Below are positions 1 to 8,271 of a stretch of DNA of 64,000 nucleotides, in pieces. The DNA comes from Streptomyces sp. MA5143a (GTDB lineage Bacteria; Actinomycetota; Actinomycetes; Streptomycetales; Streptomycetaceae): NCBI RefSeq assembly GCF_900290235.1, contig NZ_OLMK01000047.1, positions 104,604-168,603 of the forward strand. The letters run 5' to 3'. The notes below the pieces were generated by a model. The model did no database searches, had not been told where the DNA came from, and saw nothing but the letters and a program-made list of their open reading frames with translations. The position numbers and the translations under genes were made by a program. The stretch's first letter is position 1, and every line of letters starts with the position of its first letter.

Positions 1-441
1 TACTCTGTGGAGAAGTTCGGCTCACCCACGTACAAGCCCATCGCGCCCACGGCCGGCCGGTACAACTCCAGCAAGTCCAAGGCGAAGCTCAACTACACCA
101 TGACCACGACCACGTCCCGCGCGACCACCTGGAGCGTCGGCGCCACCGCGTCCGTGTCGTGGGGCGTCGCCAAGATCGAGGGTCGCACGGACTACTCGGT
201 CACCAAGAAGACCTCCAAGGGGGTCAAGGTCACCAACCAGATGGTGGTCAAGGGCAAGCACTACGGCTTCGTCACACCGAAGGTGAAGTTCCAGCGATTC
301 AACATCCGCAAGGAGCGCTACGGACCCGGCTGCACGACGGTGGTCGTCAAGAACTACGGGCTCATGAACGCCATCGTCGCCTACCCCTTCTACTCCGAAT
401 GCCAGACCAAGAGTTCGAGCGGGTGCAAGCCGAAGCCGTAA
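1..441 (+). CDS. Unknown, probably secreted beta-rich protein (3' part)
   Basis: The frame is open from the first base, so this is the C-terminal 146 residues of a gene that starts outside the window. A GTG at position 7 could serve as a start but has no visible ribosome site in the window. The protein is rich in Thr, Ser, Lys and Val, with alternating polar/hydrophobic stretches suggesting beta strands. Three cysteines lie in the last 40 residues, and the tail is lysine/proline-rich (ends KPKP). I do not recognise the family. The Thr/Ser-rich alternating strands faintly recall aerolysin-type pore formers, but that is a guess. A perfect 20-bp inverted repeat follows. Confidence 0.6.
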   Translation, partial: YSVEKFGSPTYKPIAPTAGRYNSSKSKAKLNYTMTTTTSRATTWSVGATASVSWGVAKIEGRTDYSVTKKTSKGVKVTNQMVVKGKHYGFVTPKVKFQRFNIRKERYGPGCTTVVVKNYGLMNAIVAYPFYSECQTKSSSGCKPKP

Positions 442-558
442 AGTCTGGGCAGTGAACTCCGGGCGTAAATTCCGAGCGCGCTGAAAAACGGGGGAAAAGC
501 GCACGGAAAAATCGTCCCGAACATCGTTCTCGTGCACGGGGGTGAGAACGACGCCGAG

Positions 559-611
559 GAGCCCCTGGCTCCGGAAGGCTCTCTGACGAGTCCTTCCGGA
601 GCCAGGGGCTC
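559..611. terminator. Bidirectional terminator, 20-bp perfect stem
   Basis: Arms 559-578 and 592-611 are exact reverse complements with a 13-nt loop. The hairpin lies between the convergent partial gene ending at 441 and the SseB-family gene ending at 671. There is no T-tract, which is usual for Streptomyces terminators. Confidence 0.8.
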
Positions 612-670
612 CGTCGTTGCGCGCACGGGGGCCGGGGGCTCCCGCCGTACCGGGTCAGCAGCCGCCCGGG

Positions 671-1459
671 TCAGTAGCCGCCCGGGTAGCCGTAGCCGCC
701 GGCGGCCGGGGCCTGGGCCGGGGCGCCGTGGGCCTCCCGGTCGTAGAACGGGCGGGCGGCCGCCCGCAGCCACATCGCGACCGGGTCGTACTCGTCGGAC
801 ATGGCGACCGTGGAGACGGGCAGTCCGTCCGGGACGGCGCCGATGGACTGCTGCATCATCGCGCGCACCGAGTCGACGGCGGGCGGCGAGGTGTCGTACA
901 CGTCGAGGCCGATCGCCAGGTAGGGCGCGCCGAGCGAGGGCTGCACCCAGGCGCGGCGCAGCGAGCGCACGGCCGGGGTGCGGTGGGCGTTCTGCGTGAG
1001 CAGGGCGTAGAACTGCGGGATCTCGATGCCCGGCTCGGACAGCCGCAGCGGGCCCGCGGGCTGCCGCTCCAGGCCCGTCGCGATCCGGCGCAGATCCAGC
1101 CAGGGAATGCCGACGCCGCCGCCCGGTGCGTGCGGGTTGAGCCAGAGTCCGTAGTGGTCGGGGTAGAGCGTGCGGGCCACGTCGAGGCCGTCGACGACCT
1201 CGTAACTGCGGTTCCAGCCGCTGGCGGAGAGCTCCTGGGCGGAGGTGACGCAGGGCGCGTAGTTGAACCCGTCCACCTCCATGTTCCCGTACTGGGCGTC
1301 GGGGGAGCCGGCCTGGCCGTGCCACAGGAGCATCCAGACCTGGCCGGTGGCGGGGGTCGCGAGGGCACGCAGCAACGCCTCGTAGGCGTCGTAACGCCCC
1401 GGCGTCACCTGGCGCAGCATGTGCTCGACCTGCCCGGTCGCCGTGCCGCTCGCGCTCAC
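671..1459 (-). CDS. SseB-family protein (enhanced serine sensitivity), copy 1
   Basis: This encodes 262 residues related to SseB, a protein whose E. coli member affects serine sensitivity by an unclear mechanism. The body ends in a WLRAAARPFY motif matching WLREKVRPFY in the neighbouring copy, followed by a Gly/Tyr/Pro tail (ends GYGYPGGY). I chose the GTG at 1459 because an AAGGGCGG-like ribosome site lies just upstream; a later ATG at 1420 is possible. A longer open frame to 2068 only reads through the neighbouring gene out of frame. It lies 193 bp downstream of the second SseB gene and is probably co-transcribed. The setting beside gcvT-gcvH-glyA-sdaA suggests a serine/glycine-related role, which is inference. 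Confidence 0.75.
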   Translation of the reverse strand: MSASGTATGQVEHMLRQVTPGRYDAYEALLRALATPATGQVWMLLWHGQAGSPDAQYGNMEVDGFNYAPCVTSAQELSASGWNRSYEVVDGLDVARTLYPDHYGLWLNPHAPGGGVGIPWLDLRRIATGLERQPAGPLRLSEPGIEIPQFYALLTQNAHRTPAVRSLRRAWVQPSLGAPYLAIGLDVYDTSPPAVDSVRAMMQQSIGAVPDGLPVSTVAMSDEYDPVAMWLRAAARPFYDREAHGAPAQAPAAGGYGYPGGY

Positions 1460-1497
1460 GTCAGCCGCCCTTCGGTTTGGAGCTGGTGGTGTCGGAT

Positions 1498-1517
1498 GCT
1501 GGTTGTGGAAAACCAGC
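1498..1517 (-). promoter_or_regulatory. Small hairpin between the two SseB genes
   Basis: GCTGGTT at 1498-1504 pairs with AACCAGC at 1511-1517. It lies in the 193-bp gap between the end of SseB copy 2 and the start of copy 1. It could be a weak terminator or processing signal; the 7-bp stem is too short to decide. Confidence 0.3.
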
Positions 1518-1652
1518 TTAGGTGGTGTGCGGGTCGAGCCGGTCAGGGCTCGGGGCTTGCTGTGCGTCGTGGGTCCCGGTGTCGTCGTGGCTGGTCGCGC
1601 CCCGCGGCGGAGCCGTCGACGCCGCCGCCCCGCGCCCTGGCGGGGCCCGGTG

Positions 1653-2429
1653 TCAGTAGCCCTGTTGGTAGAAGGGGCGGACCTTCTCGCGGAGCCAGTC
1701 GCCCACCGGGTCCTGCGCCACGTCGAGGAAGACCATGTTGACCGGCCAGGCCACCCGCTGTGCGCCGAGGGCGCGGCCGAGGGCGTCCAGGGGGAGGGTG
1801 CGGTCCGCCTCCCAGGAGACCAGGTCGACGCCGATGAACATGACGGGGTCGGCGGTCTCGATGGTGGCGAGGCAGCGGCGGGCGCTGAGGACGACGCCGG
1901 TCGCGGCGAACTCGGCGGAGGCCGCGGCGAGGAAATCCACCGGGTCGTCCTGCCAGTCCGGTTCGAACAGGCGGACCCGGGCGCCGCTCGCCGACCCGTC
2001 CAGCGGGGTCCGGGCGGCCCGGCACAGCTCGGCCACGGCGGGCGGCGGCAGCGGGATGCCCACGACACCGTCCGGGTTCAGGGCGAGGCCGGCCTGCGGG
2101 GGCAGCCCGCGGGCGAACTCGACGGCCGGGGCGATCGTGAACGACATGTGGTTGCCGACGACCTGGCGGAACTGCTCCTCGGAGCTGAACACCGGCACGT
2201 ACACCTGGCCGCCCAGCTCCATCGTCGGCAGATCCAGCTCGCGGCTGTGCCGTCCGCCGCCCTCGGGCAGCGGCACCCACACGAAGCTGCGGGCCAGCAC
2301 CTCGACGATGCGCGGGCCGGCCCCCGGCACCCCGAGGGAGGCGGAGAGCACCTCCTCCAGCTCATTGCCGGGCCACCCACCGTGTCCATGGGGGTGTGCC
2401 TGTGCCGGGAAGTCCGCCGGGAAGTCCAT
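1653..2429 (-). CDS. SseB-family protein, copy 2
   Basis: This encodes 258 residues starting at ATG 2429. It has the usual SseB layout: an N-terminal domain with the EVLSASLGVP and YVPVFSSEEQFRQV segments (roughly residues 25-100) and a C-terminal domain ending in WLREKVRPFYQQGY. It is clearly paralogous to the gene downstream, so the pair probably arose by duplication. SseB is not an enzyme with a known reaction. In Streptomyces, pairs of SseB genes near the glycine-cleavage genes are familiar to me from memory. Because the genes run away from gcvT, co-regulation by the glycine riboswitch is not expected. Confidence 0.8.
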   Translation of the reverse strand: MDFPADFPAQAHPHGHGGWPGNELEEVLSASLGVPGAGPRIVEVLARSFVWVPLPEGGGRHSRELDLPTMELGGQVYVPVFSSEEQFRQVVGNHMSFTIAPAVEFARGLPPQAGLALNPDGVVGIPLPPPAVAELCRAARTPLDGSASGARVRLFEPDWQDDPVDFLAAASAEFAATGVVLSARRCLATIETADPVMFIGVDLVSWEADRTLPLDALGRALGAQRVAWPVNMVFLDVAQDPVGDWLREKVRPFYQQGY

Positions 2430-2577
2430 CTGCCGCCTACCGCTTTACTCCGTGATGCTGTTGTCCCTGCACCTTAATGCCAGCCGCCGACAAAGGGGAC
2501 GGCCCGGCGGCCGCCCTCGACGACGGCCCCGCCCCGCCCCTGCGGGCAGCCCGCCCGCAGCCGTCGAAGGCCGGTCC

Positions 2578-3246
2578 TCAGCCGTCGAAGCCGATCCGGT
2601 TCAGCGCGTCCGCCGCGGCCCGGTCGATCAGCACCGCCGAACCGCAGCCCTCCGGCAGGCGCCCCTCCTCCACGGACCGCAGCAGCCGGGTCATCGCCCC
2701 CCGGTGCCGGGCGAAGGCGTACCGCGACACCCCGCGCCCCCGCTCCCGCTGTCCGTCCCGCGCCTCGCCGGGGGTGACGTCGAGCAGCAGCAGATGGAGG
2801 GTGCCGCCCCTGCGGACGGCCTCCCGGGCGAGCCAGCGCCGCACCCACGCCTGGGTTCCGCAGTCGTGCACGACGACGCCCTCACCGGAGCGCAGCGCTC
2901 GCCGCAGCCCGGCGTAGTGCGCGAGGCGCACGAACGGGCGGTACACGGCGTACGGCAGGACGCGCGCCAGGCGCGCGTCGAAGCGGTCACGCGTGTCCTG
3001 GGAGTCGATCCGCTGTCCCGGCACCGTGCGCCGCATCAGGGTCGACTTTCCGCTGCCGGGGAGCCCGGTGACGACCACGAGGTCGAACGGCGCGAACGAC
3101 AGCACGCGCGGGCTGCGTCCGGAGCGCTCCCTGAGGTCGCGGACGACCGCCCTCGGGAAGGGGCCGCAGGCCGCGGCGGCCGGGCCGGCGGGCTGCTCGG
3201 GCAGGGCGAGGCCCGAGGTCGTCGCGTACGCCGTGGTCCTGTTCAC
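2578..3246 (-). CDS. P-loop kinase-like ATPase (AAA_33/zeta type)
   Basis: This encodes 222 residues with a clear Walker A motif GLPGSGKST at residues 61-69, preceded by hydrophobic strand FDLVVVT. A later strand TLHLLLLDVTP fits the nucleotide-monophosphate-kinase fold used by small ATPases that phosphorylate small molecules or RNA. The first 50 residues are a low-complexity extension. ATG 3246 is the start. It is divergent from the riboswitch-gcvT unit, sharing the 255-bp region between them. The substrate is unknown; assignment to a specific kinase family would be unsafe. Confidence 0.65.
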   Translation of the reverse strand: MNRTTAYATTSGLALPEQPAGPAAAACGPFPRAVVRDLRERSGRSPRVLSFAPFDLVVVTGLPGSGKSTLMRRTVPGQRIDSQDTRDRFDARLARVLPYAVYRPFVRLAHYAGLRRALRSGEGVVVHDCGTQAWVRRWLAREAVRRGGTLHLLLLDVTPGEARDGQRERGRGVSRYAFARHRGAMTRLLRSVEEGRLPEGCGSAVLIDRAAADALNRIGFDG

Positions 3247-3501
3247 CGTGATCGTCCTCCCCAGGGGTCGGGAGACCCATCCCCACAGACTGTAAAGAGA
3301 AGGTAATGCCCGATCGCTCCTGATTCAGTCCTCGTATTGCCACAAGAGTGCAACGGACCGCTGTGTCTGTCCTCCGAATTCGAGCGCCGCCCGGGGCCGG
3401 ACGCCCGGCCCGGCACCTCCCCCGCCCCGGAACCTCCCCCTGCCGTGGCGCGCCGATGCGTGCAATGATGTGCGCGCCAACTGCATACCGGCCGCTTGAA
3501 T

Positions 3502-3711
3502 CCGCGCGGGAGAGCTCCCAGCAGTCTTCGCTGGGGCGCCGAAGGAGCAAGTCCCTCCCTTGAATCTCTCAGGCCCAGATACCGCGCGGGCGAGGCACAT
3601 CTGAAAAGCGAGCCGCTGCCCAGTGGCTCCACCCAAGGTGCAAACCGCGACCACCGGTACGTCATCAGAACGTACGGTCGAGGTGAACCTCTCAGGTTCC
3701 GATGACAGATG
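3502..3711 (+). promoter_or_regulatory. Tandem glycine riboswitch upstream of gcvT
   Basis: Two consecutive aptamer-like modules are visible. In the first, CCGCGCGG at 3502-3509 can pair with CCGCGCGG at 3582-3589 as P1 and encloses the typical core GAATCTCTCAGGC. In the second, CATCTG at 3598-3603 pairs with CAGATG at 3706-3711 and encloses AACCTCTCAGG and CCGATGACAGA, both standard glycine-aptamer sequences. A tandem pair before gcvT is the classic arrangement; glycine binding normally turns the gcv operon on. About 78 nt separate it from the gcvT start. Confidence 0.9.
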
Positions 3712-3731
3712 GGGAGGAACGTCCTCGCCTT

Positions 3732-3761
3732 CTCCCACGCTCGGCTTCGCTCGCGTGGGAG
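3732..3761 (+). repeat. Palindromic hairpin between riboswitch and gcvT start
   Basis: CTCCCACGC at 3732-3740 pairs with GCGTGGGAG at 3753-3761, with a loop containing GGCTTCG. From memory, hairpins of this CTCCCACGC/GGCTTCGCT type recur in Streptomyces intergenic regions. Here it sits inside the mRNA leader, between the second aptamer and the ribosome site, where an expression platform would act. Confidence 0.65.
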
Positions 3762-3789
3762 GGACCCCATCGCCCTGGGAGCACATCCG

Positions 3790-4914
3790 ATGAGCAGTAG
3801 CCCCACCCCCGGACCGCGCCGGACCGCGCTCGATGCCCTGCATCGCTCGCTCGGCGCGACGATGACCGATTTCGCGGGCTGGGACATGCCCCTGCGCTAC
3901 GGCTCCGAACGCGACGAGCACCACGCCGTACGGACCCGGGCCGGGCTGTTCGACCTCTCCCACATGGGCGAGATCACCGTCACCGGCCCCCAGGCGGCCG
4001 CGCTCCTCGACCACGCCCTCGTCGGGAACATCGGCGGCGTGAAGACGGGCCGCGCCCGCTACACCATGATCTGCCGCGAGGACGGCGGCATCCTCGACGA
4101 CCTGATCGTCTACCGCCTCGCGGACACCGAGTACCTGGTCGTCGCGAACGCCTCCAACGCCCAGGTGGTGCTGGACGCGCTGGTGGAGCGCGCGGCCGGG
4201 TTCGACGCCGAGGTCAGGGACGACCGCGACGCGTACGCGCTGCTCGCGGTCCAGGGCCCCGAGTCGCCCGGCATCGTGAAGGCGCTCACCGACGCCGACC
4301 TCGACGGCCTGAAGTACTACGCGGGCCTGCCCGGCAAGGTCGCCGGCGTCCCGGCCCTGATCGCGCGCACCGGGTACACCGGCGAGGACGGCTTCGAGCT
4401 GTTCGTGAAGCCGGAGCACGCCGTGGAGCTGTGGCAGGCGCTGACCGAGGCGGGCGAGGGCGTCGGCCTGGTGCCGTGCGGGCTGTCCTGCCGGGACACG
4501 CTGCGCCTGGAGGCGGGCATGCCGCTGTACGGGCACGAGCTGACCACCGAACTGACGCCGTTCGACGCCGGGCTCGGCCGGGTGGTGAAGTTCGAGAAGG
4601 AGGGCGACTTCGTGGGCCGCGCGGCCCTGCGCGAGGCCGCCGAGAACGCCCACCACGAGCCGCCGGTCCTCGTCGGCCTGATCGCGGAGGGCCGCCGGGT
4701 CCCCCGCGCCGGCTACCCCGTGGTCGCCGAGGGCAAGGTGATCGGTGAGGTCACCTCCGGCGCTCCCTCCCCCACCCTGGGCAAGCCGATCGCGATGGCG
4801 TACGTCGACGCCAGGTACGCCGCCCCGGGCACCACCGGGGTCGCTGTGGACATCCGCGGCAGCCACGAGCCGTTCGAGGTCGTGGCGCTGCCGTTCTACA
4901 AGCGGTCCAAGTGA
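3790..4914 (+). CDS. gcvT: Glycine cleavage system T protein (aminomethyltransferase)
   Basis: GcvT moves the aminomethyl carbon from lipoyl-GcvH to tetrahydrofolate, giving 5,10-methylene-THF and ammonia, in the cytoplasm. The 374-residue length matches the family. Family segments visible are FAGWDMPLRYGS, the folate-binding N-terminal region, and near the C-terminus GEVTSGAPSPTLGKPIAMAYV. The ATG at 3790 has GGGAGC about 7 nt upstream. An open frame extends to 3709, but that part lies in the riboswitch leader and is not protein-like. It is followed by gcvH after 167 bp with no clear terminator, so they are likely one operon under glycine control. Confidence 0.96.
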   Translation: MSSSPTPGPRRTALDALHRSLGATMTDFAGWDMPLRYGSERDEHHAVRTRAGLFDLSHMGEITVTGPQAAALLDHALVGNIGGVKTGRARYTMICREDGGILDDLIVYRLADTEYLVVANASNAQVVLDALVERAAGFDAEVRDDRDAYALLAVQGPESPGIVKALTDADLDGLKYYAGLPGKVAGVPALIARTGYTGEDGFELFVKPEHAVELWQALTEAGEGVGLVPCGLSCRDTLRLEAGMPLYGHELTTELTPFDAGLGRVVKFEKEGDFVGRAALREAAENAHHEPPVLVGLIAEGRRVPRAGYPVVAEGKVIGEVTSGAPSPTLGKPIAMAYVDARYAAPGTTGVAVDIRGSHEPFEVVALPFYKRSK

Positions 4915-5081
4915 CACCGTCGTAGTCGGCTCACCGTCGTTCAGAAGCGGCATGGCGTGGTCGTGCGCAACGGCACGGCAGCGCACCCGAGCGTGACAAA
5001 GGGCACATCCGCCCTGTTCAACAGCGGTTTCAGCAGTCCCTCATTCATCACCACTCCCCCGCGTACAGGAGAATTCAGGCC

Positions 5082-5459
5082 ATGAGCAACCCCCAGCAGC
5101 TGCGCTACAGCAAGGAGCACGAGTGGCTGTCGGCCGCCGAGGACGGCGTCTCGACGGTGGGCATCACGGAGCACGCGGCCAACGCGCTCGGCGATGTCGT
5201 CTACACCCAGCTTCCCGAGGTGGGCTCCACGGTGACCGCGGGCGAGTCCTGCGGCGAGCTGGAGTCGACGAAGTCCGTCAGCGACCTGTACTCCCCGGTG
5301 AGCGGTGAGATCACCGAGGTCAACGAGGACGTGGTGAACGATCCGTCGCTGGTGAACACGGCCCCCTTCGAGGGTGGCTGGCTGTTCAAGGTCCGGGTCA
5401 CGGACGAGCCGGGCGACCTGCTCTCCGCCGACGAGTACACCGCCTTCATCGCCGGCTGA
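5082..5459 (+). CDS. gcvH: Glycine cleavage system H protein
   Basis: GcvH is the lipoylated shuttle between the P, T and L proteins of the glycine cleavage complex. The 125-residue product has the typical fold, with the lipoylation lysine at residue 64 in ELESTKSVSDLYSP. The N-terminal KEHEW motif of H proteins is at residues 11-15. The start ATG at 5082 is preceded by AGGAGAATT. It is followed after 14 nt by glyA, so the two are almost certainly co-transcribed. Confidence 0.97.
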   Translation: MSNPQQLRYSKEHEWLSAAEDGVSTVGITEHAANALGDVVYTQLPEVGSTVTAGESCGELESTKSVSDLYSPVSGEITEVNEDVVNDPSLVNTAPFEGGWLFKVRVTDEPGDLLSADEYTAFIAG

Positions 5460-5473
5460 GAGGTCGTAGCACC

Positions 5474-6739
5474 ATGTCGCTTCTGAACACGCCCCTGCAC
5501 GAGCTGGACCCGGAGGTCGCGGCCGCGGTCGACGCCGAGCTGCACCGCCAGCAGTCCACCCTGGAGATGATCGCCTCGGAGAACTTCGCTCCGCTCGCCG
5601 TCATCGAGGCCCAGGGCTCGGTCCTCACCAACAAGTACGCCGAGGGCTACCCCGGCCGCCGCTACTACGGCGGCTGCGAACACGTCGACGTCACCGAACA
5701 GATCGCCATCGACCGCGTCAAGGCCCTCTTCGGCGCCGAATACGCCAACGTCCAGCCCCACTCCGGCGCCTCCGCCAACCAGGCCGCCCTCTTCGCCCTC
5801 GCCCAGCCCGGCGACACCATCCTCGGCCTGGACCTCGCCCACGGCGGCCACCTCACCCACGGCATGCGCCTGAACTTCTCCGGCAAGCAGTTCAATGTGG
5901 TCGCGTACCACGTCGACACGGCCACCGGCCTGGTCGACATGGACGAGGTCGAACGCCTCGCCAAGGAGCACCGCCCCAAGGTGATCATCGCCGGTTGGTC
6001 GGCCTACCCCCGCCAGCTGGACTTCGCCGCCTTCCGCCGGATCGCCGACGAGGTGGAGGCGTACCTGTGGGTGGACATGGCGCACTTCGCCGGTCTCGTC
6101 GCCGCGGGCCTGCACCCCAACCCCGTCGAGCACGCGGACGTGGTCACCTCCACCACCCACAAGACCCTCGGCGGCCCCCGCGGCGGCATCATCCTCGCCA
6201 AGCAGGCCTTCGCCAAGAAGCTGAACTCCTCCGTCTTCCCCGGCTTCCAGGGCGGACCCCTGGAGCACGTCATCGCCGCCAAGGCCGTCTCCTTCAAGGT
6301 CGCCGCCGGCGAGGAGTTCAAGGACCGCCAGCGCCGCACCGTCGAAGGCGCCAAGATCCTCGCCGAGCGCCTCACCGCGCCCGACGCCCGCGAAGCCGGC
6401 GTCAACGTCCTGTCCGGCGGCACCGACGTCCACCTCATCCTGGTCGACCTGCGCGACTCCGACCTCGACGGACAACAGGCCGAGGACCGCCTCCACGAGG
6501 TCGGCATCACCGTCAACCGCAACGCCGTCCCCGACGACCCCCGTCCGCCGATGGTCACCTCCGGCCTGCGCATCGGCACCCCCGCCCTCGCCACCCGCGG
6601 CTTCACCGCCGCCGACTTCACCGAGGTCGCCGACATCATCGCCGAGACCCTCAAGCCGACCTACGACACCGAGGCCCTCAAGGCACGGGTCAAGGCCCTC
6701 ACCGCCAAGCACCCGCTCTACCCCACCCTGGGCAAGTGA
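5474..6739 (+). CDS. glyA: Serine hydroxymethyltransferase
   Basis: GlyA interconverts glycine plus methylene-THF with serine plus THF, using pyridoxal phosphate. The protein has 421 residues, the usual length. The PLP lysine is residue 230 in TTHKTLGGPRGG. The substrate-binding segments MIASENF and YAEGYPGRRYYGG are intact. It starts 14 nt after gcvH, so glycine sensed by the upstream riboswitch would also raise SHMT and let methylene-THF from the cleavage system turn a second glycine into serine. Confidence 0.97.
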   Translation: MSLLNTPLHELDPEVAAAVDAELHRQQSTLEMIASENFAPLAVIEAQGSVLTNKYAEGYPGRRYYGGCEHVDVTEQIAIDRVKALFGAEYANVQPHSGASANQAALFALAQPGDTILGLDLAHGGHLTHGMRLNFSGKQFNVVAYHVDTATGLVDMDEVERLAKEHRPKVIIAGWSAYPRQLDFAAFRRIADEVEAYLWVDMAHFAGLVAAGLHPNPVEHADVVTSTTHKTLGGPRGGIILAKQAFAKKLNSSVFPGFQGGPLEHVIAAKAVSFKVAAGEEFKDRQRRTVEGAKILAERLTAPDAREAGVNVLSGGTDVHLILVDLRDSDLDGQQAEDRLHEVGITVNRNAVPDDPRPPMVTSGLRIGTPALATRGFTAADFTEVADIIAETLKPTYDTEALKARVKALTAKHPLYPTLGK

Positions 6740-6900
6740 CCCCGAGCGGCGGCGGGGGTCGTCCGATCTCCGGCCGCCGCTCCCGGAAGTGACCCCGGCT
6801 TCACCGGCACACCGTGCCGTTCCTCCGGGGTACCCGCGCACACCGGGCAGTGAGCGCGGTACCCCGTCCCCTCGCACAACCCCCGTTCTGAGGAGTCACC

Positions 6901-8268
<1,368 letters not shown>

Positions 8269-8271
8269 CGC

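Noticed and set aside
671..2068. A single 465-residue frame on the minus strand covering both SseB genes
   Set aside because: Its first 200 residues are an out-of-frame reading of SseB copy 2. The real gene starts at 1459 with its own ribosome site.
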